Positions 1 through 8,375 of a DNA stretch of 64,000 nt are shown here, one piece after another. A model generated the notes under the pieces. It was not told where the DNA came from. It made no database searches and was given only the letters and a program-made list of their open reading frames with translations. Source of the DNA: Sandaracinaceae bacterium (GTDB taxonomy: Bacteria; Myxococcota_A; Polyangia; Polyangiales; Houyiibacteriaceae); NCBI GenBank assembly GCA_016706685.1, contig JADJJE010000019.1:121100-185099 (forward strand), written 5' to 3'. Position 1 is the first letter of the stretch. Each line of letters opens with the position of its first letter. A program made the translations under genes and the position numbers.

Positions 1-373
1 AGTCGTCGAAGTCCGCGAGCGGGCTGATGTCCTCCGGGGCGGTCACGAACAGCCGGATGGCGTCGTAGGGCAGGGCGGTGGCCAGGCCGTTGGCCGACTC
101 CGAGTCGTCGGCCAGGGTCACCTGCACCCGGCCGCTCATCTCGTTCTCCATCACGGGGGCCACCCGGGCGTGGGCCCGCTCGAGCGCATAGCCCGCCCGG
201 CGGGCCACCTGGGCCAGGTGCGCGGGGTAGTGGATGGCAAAGTGCTCGGTGTCCACGGTGCGCCAGCGCACCTGCCGATCGCGCAGCTGGGCCGACGCGC
301 GCAGGGGCCCGCTCGCCAGCGCAAGGCACGCGGCGAGGAGCATCAGGGGCCCGACGCGGCGCGGGGCAAACAT
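1..373 (-). CDS. Secreted protein, N-terminal part only (runs off the left edge)
   Basis: An open frame on the minus strand starts at ATG 373 and stays open to the window edge, so only about 124 residues are visible. It begins with a signal peptide (residues 1-28, a Leu/Ala core after Arg-Arg, ending ASAQ). Next comes RWRTVDTEHFAIHYPAHLA, the opening typical of secreted proteins with a peptidase-MA-like domain, often followed by a TolB/WD40-like propeller. The next segment (ERAHARVAPVMENEMSGRVQ) fits the same family. The HExxH region that would confirm a peptidase lies outside the window. The family call rests on the N-terminal motif only. Confidence 0.6.
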   Translation of the reverse strand, partial: MFAPRRVGPLMLLAACLALASGPLRASAQLRDRQVRWRTVDTEHFAIHYPAHLAQVARRAGYALERAHARVAPVMENEMSGRVQVTLADDSESANGLATALPYDAIRLFVTAPEDISPLADFDD

Positions 374-523
374 CCGCTTCCCTATAACATGACCACCGCA
401 CGTGGCTCCGAACGTCGCTTCTCCTCACCTCGTCCTTGACCCGGTGCCCCTTGCCCTTCTAGCCTTGCGCTCTGCGGGTGGTGACCCGCACCGATACAGC
501 ACGTGGAGACGCCTATCCCGAAC

Positions 524-1462
524 ATGACGCCGCCGCCGCCCTCGCGGCCCGCCCGTGCCTTTGCACTCCGCTTCATCTCCGGGAAGTATCAAGGTGGCGA
601 ATTCCCGTTGCCTGAGAACGGTGAGGTCGTGGTCGGTCGCTCCGGTGAGCTGGACATGGTCCTGGTGGAGGACATGGTCTCGCGCCGCCACGCCAAGATC
701 ACCGTCACCAACGGGCAGATCTTCATCCAGGACCTGGGGTCCACCAACGGCAGCTTCGTGAACGGCGAGCGCATCAAGCGCTCGAAGCTCTCCGAGGGCG
801 ACCGGGTGCTCATCGGCACCAGCATCATCAAGGTGGTGGCCACCGAGGGTGCAGCCACCATGCGCGAGGCCAAGGCCGCGCTCGAAGACGTGGCCGCCGG
901 CAAGCGCACCTCGCAGGTGCGCACCATGACCGGCTCCATCGCCGAGGTGCCGCTCCCGGACCTGCTGCAGCTGTTCGCGGCCAGCAAGAAGAGCGGCACG
1001 CTGGTGGTGCGCACCGAGACCGACGTGGGCAAGCTGCACCTCGACAAGGGGCGCGTGCACTTCGCGGCGGTCAACGACCACTACGACGTCCCGCCCGAGA
1101 AGAGCTTCTACCGCATCCTCACCTGGGAGGACGGCACCTTCGACATGGAGCAGCCCGAGGAGCGCGAGTTCCCGAGCCAGATCGAGATGAGCACCGAAGG
1201 GCTGCTCATGGAGGCCATGCGCCAGCTGGACGAGGTGAAGCGCCTGGGCCCCGAGCTCCCGCCGCACAGCGCCCAGCTCGAGATGTGCTCACCGCTCATT
1301 CCGCCGCTGCGTGAACTGACGCCCGACCAGCTGGATATCCTGCAGATCGCGCACAACTACTCGCGCGTGGAGACGGTGCTCAACAAGAGCCTGGCGGGGG
1401 ACGTGCGGACCAGCGAGCTGATCGTGAAGCTGATCAAGACGGGGTACCTGAAGGTCATCTGA
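524..1462 (+). CDS. FHA domain protein with C-terminal DUF4388 (PatA-like) domain
   Basis: This 312-residue cytoplasmic signalling protein has an N-terminal FHA domain (about 15-105) with the expected phosphothreonine-binding signatures: GRS near 38, SRRH near 53 and GSTNG near 72. A DUF4388 domain follows (about 130-260), opening with GSIAEVPLPDLLQLFAASKKSGTL. That domain is common in Myxococcota and cyanobacteria beside kinases and response regulators. The C-terminal helical segment has no recognised family. I chose ATG 524; an in-frame GTG at 503 would add seven residues, and neither has a good ribosome site. It probably reads out Ser/Thr phosphorylation, but no kinase is adjacent, so its partner is unknown. 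Confidence 0.85.
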   Translation: MTPPPPSRPARAFALRFISGKYQGGEFPLPENGEVVVGRSGELDMVLVEDMVSRRHAKITVTNGQIFIQDLGSTNGSFVNGERIKRSKLSEGDRVLIGTSIIKVVATEGAATMREAKAALEDVAAGKRTSQVRTMTGSIAEVPLPDLLQLFAASKKSGTLVVRTETDVGKLHLDKGRVHFAAVNDHYDVPPEKSFYRILTWEDGTFDMEQPEEREFPSQIEMSTEGLLMEAMRQLDEVKRLGPELPPHSAQLEMCSPLIPPLRELTPDQLDILQIAHNYSRVETVLNKSLAGDVRTSELIVKLIKTGYLKVI

Positions 1463-1613
1463 GCGGGGCACGTACACGTCGGCCGCGCGACGGACGGTGC
1501 TCTTCTCGTGCTCGACGTGGCCGGCTGCAGGAGGCTTTGTCCTGGGCTGTCGTCGTAGGGGTGGTGCGACCCGTCGACGACGCAAACGCCTGTCCACGTG
1601 GTACGTAGCTGTC

Positions 1614-3248
1614 GTGGACCGACCTCTCGAACGACGAACGGGTGAGCGAACCGACACGGTGGTCGACCTCGCGCGGGTCGCGACATCGGCGCGTCCGCTG
1701 CCGATCGTCCTCGAGCAGCTCTGCTCCCGCATCGCCGACGCCGCTCCGGCCCCCGTGGTCAGCGTGTACCTGCTCGAGAGGGAGCAAGACGCCGACGCGC
1801 TGGTCATGCGGGCGAACGTCGGCCTCCGGGAGGGGAGCGTCGGCAACGTGCGGCTCGCGATCGGCGAGGGTGTGACCGGCTTCGCGGCCGCGTGCCTGCA
1901 GCCCGTCTCGACCTCCACCAGCGCGGCCGAGTCCCTGTACAAGGCCGTGAGCGGCATCGGTGAAGAGGCGTTCCCCGACTACCTGGCCGTGCCGCTCCCG
2001 GTCGCGGGCAGGGCCATCGGCGTGGTCGTGCTCCAGCGTGAGCCCAACGTGGGCTTCACGGACGACGACGTGGTGCTGGTCACCTCGCTCGCGGCGTCAG
2101 TTACGCTCGCGCTCGTGTGCGCGAACGCCCGCCACACCCAGGCCGAGGCGAGCAGCAGCACCGACGGACGCACGGTCCGTGTCCGCGGCACGAGCATCGC
2201 GCCGGGGTCGGTGCTCGCCCAGCTCGAGGCGCTGCCGACGCTCGACTCGGTCATCGCGGGCACCCAGCCGGCGTCTCTCCCGATGACGCTCGACGGGATC
2301 CGCGAGGACGCCGACCAGTTCATCGCCCGCATCGGACCCCGGCTCTCCCCCAGTGCGTTCGCAAACCTGACCGCCACCCGCCTCCTGCTCGACGACGCGC
2401 GCTTCCGCGAGGAGCTGCTCGACCGCTGCGAGCGGCTCGGCATGTTGCACGGCATCCGCGCGACCATCCGCGAGTACGCGCTCGCCGCGCGTCGCTCGCC
2501 CGCGGCACGGATGCAGGGCGACTGGGTCCAGAACCGCGCGGCCGACGTCGCCGGGCTGTGCATGGTCGCGGTGGTGCGCGCCGCCGGGACCACCATCGGC
2601 CGGCCCGGCCAGGCGCTGCTCATCCCCGAGGTTCCGAACCTGTTCCTCGCGATGCACGCCATCCATCGGCGGTCGGCGGCCCTGCTGGTCGCCGCCGAGC
2701 TCGACCCGGCCTCGACGGTCGCCGAGGTGCTGCGCGTCTGCGAGATGCCGACCATCGCGTCCATCGAGAGCCTGAGCGACTGGGCAAGGCCTGGGGACAC
2801 CTTGATCGTGGACGCGACTCGCGGCAGCGTCGTGGTGCGGCCGAACGCGGAAGAACTCGCGAGCGTCCGCGCGAAGCGTCAGCGAGGGCCACGCCGCGGG
2901 GGCTCGAGGCCACGCCGCCTCACCCCCGGCGCCAGGCGCAGAAATCAGTATGGTGCACTTCCGCCCCTTCCCGGGCCCCGAGGCCCCCTCACCTCCTGCA
3001 GAGCACCAGCCCCCCTCGCGCTGGTCAGATTCCCGTCTGAGACCCCCCTGCACTTCACCCCCCCCCCACCACCGTTGACCCACCCTGACCAAAAAGAAAG
3101 ACCCCGAGAGGAACACAACACACCCCCCCCCCAGCGCCACCCGCGATCGACGCCCAGCTCCCCGCGGGCTCCAGCGCCAAGTACGTCTCCCAGTGCGGCT
3201 TCGCATCCCGCGCGCGCCCCAGCTCCTCGTACGCCATGGCCAAGTTGA
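1614..3248 (+). CDS. GAF domain protein with PEP-utiliser-type swivel domain, PtsP-like but without catalytic His
   Basis: An N-terminal GAF domain (about 15-160) contains IGEGVTGFAA and DYLAVPLPVAGRAIGVVVLQ. A helical region follows, then a swivel domain (about 320-425) like that of PEP-utilising enzymes, ending GDTLIVDATRGSVVVRPNAEE. This order resembles PtsP, enzyme I of the nitrogen PTS. The usual TSH phospho-His motif reads STV here (367-369), and the PEP-binding TIM barrel is absent. Phosphotransfer is therefore unlikely, and a sensor or scaffold role is inferred. GTG 1614 is preferred because the frame upstream to 1497 looks non-coding. Residues after about 425 are Pro/Arg-rich low complexity running into poly-C tracts, so the true C-terminus may be misassembled. 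Confidence 0.6.
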   Translation: MDRPLERRTGERTDTVVDLARVATSARPLPIVLEQLCSRIADAAPAPVVSVYLLEREQDADALVMRANVGLREGSVGNVRLAIGEGVTGFAAACLQPVSTSTSAAESLYKAVSGIGEEAFPDYLAVPLPVAGRAIGVVVLQREPNVGFTDDDVVLVTSLAASVTLALVCANARHTQAEASSSTDGRTVRVRGTSIAPGSVLAQLEALPTLDSVIAGTQPASLPMTLDGIREDADQFIARIGPRLSPSAFANLTATRLLLDDARFREELLDRCERLGMLHGIRATIREYALAARRSPAARMQGDWVQNRAADVAGLCMVAVVRAAGTTIGRPGQALLIPEVPNLFLAMHAIHRRSAALLVAAELDPASTVAEVLRVCEMPTIASIESLSDWARPGDTLIVDATRGSVVVRPNAEELASVRAKRQRGPRRGGSRPRRLTPGARRRNQYGALPPLPGPRGPLTSCRAPAPLALVRFPSETPLHFTPPPPPLTHPDQKERPREEHNTPPPQRHPRSTPSSPRAPAPSTSPSAASHPARAPAPRTPWPS

Positions 3249-4125
3249 AGTGCGCGTCCGCGAACGACGGGTCCGAAGCCAGCGCGCGCTCGAACGACAG
3301 CACCGCGTTCGTTGGGTCCCCCGCGTCCAGCGCCAGGAACCCCAGGTTGTAGTGCGCCTCGGGCTGCTCGCCATCGATGCGCAGCGCGTTCGTGTAGTGC
3401 CGGCGCGCGTCCTCCACGCGGCCGCGCCGGTAACACAAGTTCCCGAGGTTCGTGTGTGCGTTTCCGAGCGAAGCGTCCAACCGCAGCGCCGCCAAGTAAG
3501 CAGCCTCGGCGCGCTCGAAGGTGGCCTCGTCTTCGTCCAGGCGACAGCCTTCCAAGTAGTGCTCGTACGCGCTGCGGCGGGCCTCGGCGGTGGGCCCGGT
3601 GCGCAGCACGCGCACCACGTCGTCTCGCACGGCCGAGACGTCGAAGTCGATGACTTGCTGCCCCGTGGTGGGCACGAACGCACCGAGGCGGTCGCGCATG
3701 ACCACCGAGCCGCCCTCTTCGGTGACGCGCAGCTCGGCCAGCGGGCGGGTGACCTTGGGGAGGGTGCGGCGGATGGCGTCCACCGAGTCCTTCACGCGCT
3801 TCTGCGGGACGCCGCGCTCCAGCAGGGCCTTGGCGGCGCGCACGCTGACCAGGTCCTGGAAGGTGTAGAGCTGCTTCTTGCCCACCGTGGCCGAGGGCGT
3901 GATGAAGCCCGACTTGGCCCAGCTGCGCAGGCGGCTCTCCCTCAGGTCGAAGAGCTTCGCCACGTCGGCCGTGGAGTACAGGTCGGCCAGCGGATCGTCC
4001 GACGGCTTCTGGGGCTTCGGTGCCTCACTCGGGCTGGGGGCCAGCGGGGCGGGCGCAGCGATGCGCGTTCCGACGCCATCTCGGCCGAAAGCGACGTGGA
4101 TGACGTTGTCGCGCTCTTCGCTCAA
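3055..4125 (-). CDS. MerR-type HTH regulator with C-terminal TPR repeats
   Basis: A disordered N-terminus of about 45 residues leads into a MerR-like winged HTH (about 48-115), seen as YSTADVAKLFDLRESRLRSW and KKQLYTFQDLVSVRAAKALL. After a linker come three or four TPR units (about 205-320), for example NLGNLCYRRGRVEDARRHY. Proteins of this design are usually one-component regulators whose TPRs contact a partner. The start overlaps the stop of the upstream gene by 4 nt (ATGA), which implies translational coupling. The last 28 residues are Gly/Cys-rich and are encoded across two 10-C runs. They are unlike a TPR cap, so the real end is probably near 3150-3180. Confidence 0.75.
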   Translation of the reverse strand: MSEERDNVIHVAFGRDGVGTRIAAPAPLAPSPSEAPKPQKPSDDPLADLYSTADVAKLFDLRESRLRSWAKSGFITPSATVGKKQLYTFQDLVSVRAAKALLERGVPQKRVKDSVDAIRRTLPKVTRPLAELRVTEEGGSVVMRDRLGAFVPTTGQQVIDFDVSAVRDDVVRVLRTGPTAEARRSAYEHYLEGCRLDEDEATFERAEAAYLAALRLDASLGNAHTNLGNLCYRRGRVEDARRHYTNALRIDGEQPEAHYNLGFLALDAGDPTNAVLSFERALASDPSFADAHFNLAMAYEELGRARDAKPHWETYLALEPAGSWASIAGGAGGGVCCVPLGVFLFGQGGSTVVGGG

Positions 4126-4601
4126 GGGATGCTCCGCTCCGACAGTACTTCAATAGGTACTTCGAGATCGATGTCGATGTGTAGCTGGTTCTCGTCCAGG
4201 CGCACTCGCGTCTCGATGTGCGCCGTGCCCAAGAGGTGGCTTGGTACACGACGCGCGGCCTCGGCGCGAGCCCAGCGCATCAGCCGCAGGCGCACGCGCA
4301 TGGAGCCGTCCACGGCCTCACGCAGCTCGGCGAAGGCCTTGGGCGTGCGGGGGGCACACAGCTCACGCGCCACAGCGTCGAGGTCCACGCTGAACATGGA
4401 CGTGCCGAAGTAGCGCGGGTGCCCGTCGCGGCTGGGCCGCAGCGCCTGGCTGCCCTCGGACAGCAGCTCCCCGAAGCGGAACAGCGCCTCCTCGGCTTCG
4501 CGCGTGAGGGTGATGCGCTCCTCGCGGCGCACGAGGCGGCCACGGGTGGCGCGCGCGATGGACGGACGGCTGGGGGGGATGCGGGGGGCCGGGCTCAGCA
4601 T
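4122..4601 (-). CDS. Conserved-looking hypothetical protein, coupled to the MerR-TPR gene
   Basis: This 159-residue cytoplasmic protein has no signal peptide or membrane segment, and I do not recognise the family. It has a charged N-terminal helix region (REERITLTREAEEALFRFGE) and a C-terminal strand-rich part (HIETRVRLDENQLHIDIDLE). The stop codon overlaps the start of the MerR-TPR gene, so the two are presumably made together and may act together. Codon use matches the neighbours, which supports a real gene. Confidence 0.65.
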   Translation of the reverse strand: MLSPAPRIPPSRPSIARATRGRLVRREERITLTREAEEALFRFGELLSEGSQALRPSRDGHPRYFGTSMFSVDLDAVARELCAPRTPKAFAELREAVDGSMRVRLRLMRWARAEAARRVPSHLLGTAHIETRVRLDENQLHIDIDLEVPIEVLSERSIP

Positions 4602-4692
4602 GAGCGTGAGCGTACATTTGCCTACATCAGACTACCAACAACCTGACAGCCGGCTGCCCGCGCACGGCGTTCGGCTGCTATAGCCAGGCACC

Positions 4693-5340
4693 ATGCCGCC
4701 TGCCGCCAAACCGATGGCCTTCCTGTCCGACATCCACGGGGCGCTCGCGCCGCTCGAGGCCGTGCTCGAAGAGCTGGCCCGCCGCGAGGTGAGCGACATC
4801 TACGTGGCGGGCGACCTGCTCCTGGGCGGCGACCAGCCCCTCGAGGTCTGGCGCAAGCTGCAGTCGGTGAACGCGCGCTGCACGCGAGGCGCCAGCGACA
4901 CGGCGCTGTGCATGGTGGACCCGGCCACGCTCAGCCCCACCGATGAGCACCAGCGGCGGCGCATGGAGCGCTTCCTGAACACACGCCGCGACCTGGGCGA
5001 GCTGGTGTTGGCGTCCATCCGGCGCCTGCCGGAGCGCCTGCGCATCCCCATGATCGACGGCCGCGAGATCCTGATGACGCACGAGTCGCCCATCGGCACC
5101 GGTGCCGAGCTCAGCCACGACCTGGACGACGACGAGCTCATCGACCTCTTGGACAGCGACCCGGCGGACATCTTCGTGGTGGGGTCCACGCACGTGCCCT
5201 TCCAGCGCGCGCTCACCGGCGCCCACGTCATCAACGTGGGCTCCGTGGGCCAGGCGCCAGGGGGCGAGGTGGCGCACTTCACGATCTTGAATCCCCGCCT
5301 CGACGGCACCGAGATCCTGCAGGACTTCGTCACGTTCTAG
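4693..5340 (+). CDS. Metallophosphoesterase (calcineurin-like, YfcE/ApaH-type fold)
   Basis: This 215-residue protein carries the metal-site motifs of small calcineurin-like phosphoesterases: SDIHG at 12-16, GD at 40-41, THESP in the middle and GSTHVPF near residue 170. It ends in the common beta-sandwich strands (VINVGSVGQ). The second motif, usually GNHD/E, reads RGASD, so the central metal or substrate contact may differ. It is cytoplasmic and its substrate cannot be told from sequence. It is divergent from the 4122-4601 gene, with about 90 bp between the starts. Confidence 0.85.
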   Translation: MPPAAKPMAFLSDIHGALAPLEAVLEELARREVSDIYVAGDLLLGGDQPLEVWRKLQSVNARCTRGASDTALCMVDPATLSPTDEHQRRRMERFLNTRRDLGELVLASIRRLPERLRIPMIDGREILMTHESPIGTGAELSHDLDDDELIDLLDSDPADIFVVGSTHVPFQRALTGAHVINVGSVGQAPGGEVAHFTILNPRLDGTEILQDFVTF

Positions 5341-5361
5341 GCGTTGGGCGGGACAGGAGGC

Positions 5362-5382
5362 CGTCGCCCGTGAAGGGCGGCG
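5362..5382 (+). terminator. Possible hairpin terminator after the metallophosphoesterase
   Basis: An 8-bp RNA stem (CGTCGCCC pairing with GGGCGGCG, including one G-U pair) with a GTGAA loop lies 22 nt after the stop codon. No U-tract follows, so intrinsic termination is uncertain. Confidence 0.3.
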
Positions 5383-5808
5383 AGAGGTGGGGGGGTGAAT
5401 AAGGCGCGGCGGCGGTACCACCTCATTGGGCATGGGTGCGCACGAAGCGCCTGATCAACACCGTGGGCGGTTCACGTGCTGATGCACCTCCGGATCCGCT
5501 GCAAGGCGGTGACCCTCTGCGACGTGGACAGCCGCATGCATCTTGATCGGCGGACTCCGGCACATCCTGTTCGTGGCGTCCAAGCTCACGAGCGGCCCGC
5601 TCGACGGAGGGCTGCGCTACCTGGTGGAGCGCTTCCCAGGAGTGCCAGCGTGGCAGGTGGCCCTGCGAGGCGACCGCGACGCGAAGACCCAGCCCGAGGG
5701 CATTCGGCTTGCACCCGCGCGTGTTTTCTCCCGCGGGCATAAGGACGGAGCGCCGAGTGACGGCGCGCGAGGCCTTGAGGACTCCGTCCGGCGCGGTAGG
5801 CCTCCGGC
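5383..5808. other. Intergenic stretch without a supported gene
   Basis: About 425 bp separate the hairpin from the next gene. Short open frames exist on both strands, but none has a recognisable domain, signal peptide or ribosome site, and their composition (Arg/Pro/Gly-rich) is that of non-coding high-GC DNA. I see no tRNA, repeat or clear promoter in it. Confidence 0.5.
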
Positions 5809-6378
5809 ATGAGTTCTCCCGTTCTTCCCTCGACGCGCTCCGCGCTGTTCCTTGCGCTCTCGCTCTTCGTGCTGGCTGTCAGCGGCCACCCCCTCTCGGC
5901 GCAGGACATCCCCGTGCCGGCCGGCAACCGCCGCAACCTGACCGAGGCCCCGCCGCGGCCCGGCATGGGCGACGTGGAGGAGCGAGCGCGCGTGTTGCTG
6001 GCGGCCATCGTGGCCGACGACCCGGCGCGTGCCATGGACTTCTTCATGCCCCGCGAGATCTTCGCGGCCATCAAGGGCATCTCGGACCCGGACGGCCTGC
6101 ACGCGCGCATCGTGCGCATGTACGAGAACGACATCCACACCCTGCACGGCACGGTGCCCGCCGACGCGGAGTTCGTGCGCTTCGAGTTCTCGGGGCGCCG
6201 CAGCTGGGTGGTGCTGCGCGAGGAGACCAACCGGCTGCCTTACTGGGCGCAGCGCCACAACCACATCGTGTACCGCAGCGGCGGGCAGGAGCACCGCATC
6301 TTGGTGCGCACCATGATCGCCTGGGACGAGCGCTGGTACATCACGCACCTGTCGGACTTCACTCGCGTCGGCCCGTGA
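5809..6378 (+). CDS. Secreted protein of unknown function
   Basis: This 189-residue protein has a clear signal peptide (residues 1-31, core ALFLALSLFVLAVSG, cleavage near LSAQ). The mature part has a helical start (VEERARVLLAAIVADDPARA) and then a strand-rich region ending in a WYITHLSDF motif. The fold looks like a small alpha+beta domain, possibly SnoaL/NTF2-like, but that is only an impression. It is convergent with the hydrolase gene, with 16 bp between the stops. Confidence 0.7.
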   Translation: MSSPVLPSTRSALFLALSLFVLAVSGHPLSAQDIPVPAGNRRNLTEAPPRPGMGDVEERARVLLAAIVADDPARAMDFFMPREIFAAIKGISDPDGLHARIVRMYENDIHTLHGTVPADAEFVRFEFSGRRSWVVLREETNRLPYWAQRHNHIVYRSGGQEHRILVRTMIAWDERWYITHLSDFTRVGP

Positions 6379-6394
6379 TTGGCTGACGGCTGGC

Positions 6395-7306
6395 TCACGC
6401 CGGCGCCTGCGAGAGGAACCGCGCGAACTCGCGCACGAACTTGCGCGGCTCGTCCAGCAGCGGCGCGTGGCCCGAGCGGTGGAAGCGCACCACCCGGCCG
6501 CGCTTGGCCTGCGTGGCCACCAGCTCCTGCCCGGCAGGGGCGTAGAGCGGGGAGTTCATGCCCACCATGAGCGTCACGGGCACGTCTCCGTGAGCGAGCG
6601 CGGGCCGGTAGTCGTGGCCGCCGCCCGAGTACGCCGTGAGGTAGGCGCGCATGTCGTCGAGGCGCAGCAGCGGCACGCGGCGCGCGATGGCCGCTGGCAG
6701 CCTGGGCAGCGCCCGCCGGATGAAGCGTTCGCGGGCTGGAGCGGCGCCCAGCACCCCAATCAGCGATGACAGCGTGAACGCCAGCGAGACGCGCACGCTT
6801 TGCGGCAGCTCGTCGAAGAACTCGGCGTCCGGGTGGTGTGCCAGCACGCGCAGCGCGGCCTGCATGTGGCGGAACAGCTCGTCCTGACGTTCTCCGGCGA
6901 GCCCGTGCTGCCAGTCCGGTCCGTTCAGCACGTTGGGCGACTGGTCGATGTGCAGGTAGCCGCGCACGCCCTCGAACCCGGTCTCGCGCCGAACGTGCAG
7001 CGCCGTGGTGGCGCCCAGCGAGATGCCTGCCAGCAGGTAGTCGGTGAGCCCGAAGTGGGCCACCACGTCCTTCACGTCCTGCGCGTGGCTCTCGAACACG
7101 TCGGGCTGCGTGAGGCGCAGGTGCCGCGAGGGGCCGTGCCCGCGGAAGTCCGGCATGTAGAAGCGGAAGCGGTGCGCGTGGGGCAGCACGAACGGCAGCC
7201 AGTGCGCGCTGGCCATCCCGAGGCCGGGGAGCATGAGCACGGGCGGCCCGCTGCCCACCACCCGCACGTGGAGCCGTGAGCCATCTCGCATGGGGACGAA
7301 GGGCAT
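6395..7306 (-). CDS. Alpha/beta-fold hydrolase
   Basis: This 303-residue protein has a typical alpha/beta-hydrolase layout: the oxyanion-loop strand VLMLPGLGMASAHW (about 22-35), the nucleophile elbow GISLG and a catalytic His in SGHAPLLDEP near the C-terminus. The usual acid position, normally GxxDPL, reads GMNSPL, so the Asp is replaced by Asn or supplied from elsewhere. I chose ATG 7306 because the conserved N-terminal strand begins right after it; the frame stays open far upstream but lies opposite well-supported genes. The substrate is unknown. It is divergent from the Usp gene. Confidence 0.8.
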   Translation of the reverse strand: MPFVPMRDGSRLHVRVVGSGPPVLMLPGLGMASAHWLPFVLPHAHRFRFYMPDFRGHGPSRHLRLTQPDVFESHAQDVKDVVAHFGLTDYLLAGISLGATTALHVRRETGFEGVRGYLHIDQSPNVLNGPDWQHGLAGERQDELFRHMQAALRVLAHHPDAEFFDELPQSVRVSLAFTLSSLIGVLGAAPARERFIRRALPRLPAAIARRVPLLRLDDMRAYLTAYSGGGHDYRPALAHGDVPVTLMVGMNSPLYAPAGQELVATQAKRGRVVRFHRSGHAPLLDEPRKFVREFARFLSQAPA

Positions 7307-7381
7307 GATGCCGGGCAGTCTACACGAGCGCGGCACACCCCGGCGCGGGGTGGTAGGCTCCGCCGCAAAGGAAGCACGAGC

Positions 7382-8326
7382 ATGACTGGCACGACCGAAC
7401 GCGTATTGGTGGCGACCGACCTGACCGAGGCCAGCCACGAGGCCGTCCACTTCGCGGCGATGCTCGCGAAGACGGTCCCCGCCACCCTCGAGCTGCTGCA
7501 CGTGGTGGACATGGTCAACGTGGAGGACCTGCCCGAGCACACGGACCCCGCCGTGACCGACTACGTGGACGCCATCCGCACACGGCTCGAGCGGCGTCTC
7601 GCGTCGCAGGGCATCAAGCTGGACGTGGAGCGCACCCGCTGCGAGGCCCTCGGCGCGCGCTGCGAGACGGGCATCGCGGACGGCCGCGTGTGGGAGGTGC
7701 TGCTGCAGCGCAGCCAGGAGACCAAGGCGAGCTTCATCGTGGTGGGTCCGCACGCCAAGGGCCCCGGCGAGCGCGCGCTGGGCGCCATCGGCGAGTTCCT
7801 GTTGGGCTCCACGGCCGACCGCGTGGTGCGTCACTCGCGCGCGCCCGTTTGGGTGGTGCCCAGCCAAGAGACCGCTCCCGCCGAGGCACCGTTTCGGGCG
7901 CTGATGGTGGCCGTGGACTTCTCGTCCGTGACCGCGCGGGCCCTCGACATCGCGGCCGACCTCGCGCGCAAGGCGGGCGGCGAGCTGCACCTGGTCCACA
8001 TCCTGCCCGTGAAGTACCGCGGGGACTCGAACTCCCCGTGCCCCGACAACCTCGAGGGCGCACCCTCCACCGTGGTGTGCAACGACGGCAAGGCCCGGCT
8101 CCACCGCTTGGCCAGCGCCATCCAAGGGCTCACGGTGCACGAGCACGTGCGCGTGGCCCAGCACAGCATCCACGAAGAGCTCATCGACGCCGCGCGCGAC
8201 GCGGGCGCCTCGGGCATGGTCATGGGCTCGCACAACCGCTCCATGCTGGACCACATGGTGCTGGGCAGCACGGCCGAGCGCTGCGCCAAGCGCACCACGT
8301 TGCCGTTGCTCATCGTGCGCGGCTGA
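7382..8326 (+). CDS. Tandem universal stress protein (UspA x2)
   Basis: Two Usp domains lie in one 314-residue chain (about 1-155 and 162-314). Each starts with the usual strand (VLVATDLTEAS; ALMVAVDFSSVT) and ends with the glycine-rich ATP-binding loop (LGSTADRVVRHSRAPVWVV; LGSTAERCAKRTTLPLLIV). Both loops look intact, so nucleotide binding is likely. AGGAAG lies 7 nt before the ATG. Usp proteins act in the cytoplasm in stress survival. The neighbours do not suggest a specific partner. Confidence 0.9.
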   Translation: MTGTTERVLVATDLTEASHEAVHFAAMLAKTVPATLELLHVVDMVNVEDLPEHTDPAVTDYVDAIRTRLERRLASQGIKLDVERTRCEALGARCETGIADGRVWEVLLQRSQETKASFIVVGPHAKGPGERALGAIGEFLLGSTADRVVRHSRAPVWVVPSQETAPAEAPFRALMVAVDFSSVTARALDIAADLARKAGGELHLVHILPVKYRGDSNSPCPDNLEGAPSTVVCNDGKARLHRLASAIQGLTVHEHVRVAQHSIHEELIDAARDAGASGMVMGSHNRSMLDHMVLGSTAERCAKRTTLPLLIVRG

Positions 8327-8375
8327 CCGCGAGGTCGGTCGCCACGGAGGGGCCGACTTCGAATACATTCCCGGC

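Noticed and set aside
5476..5812. Short frames in the 5.4-5.8 kb gap
   Set aside because: No start context, motif or codon bias distinguishes them from random high-GC sequence.
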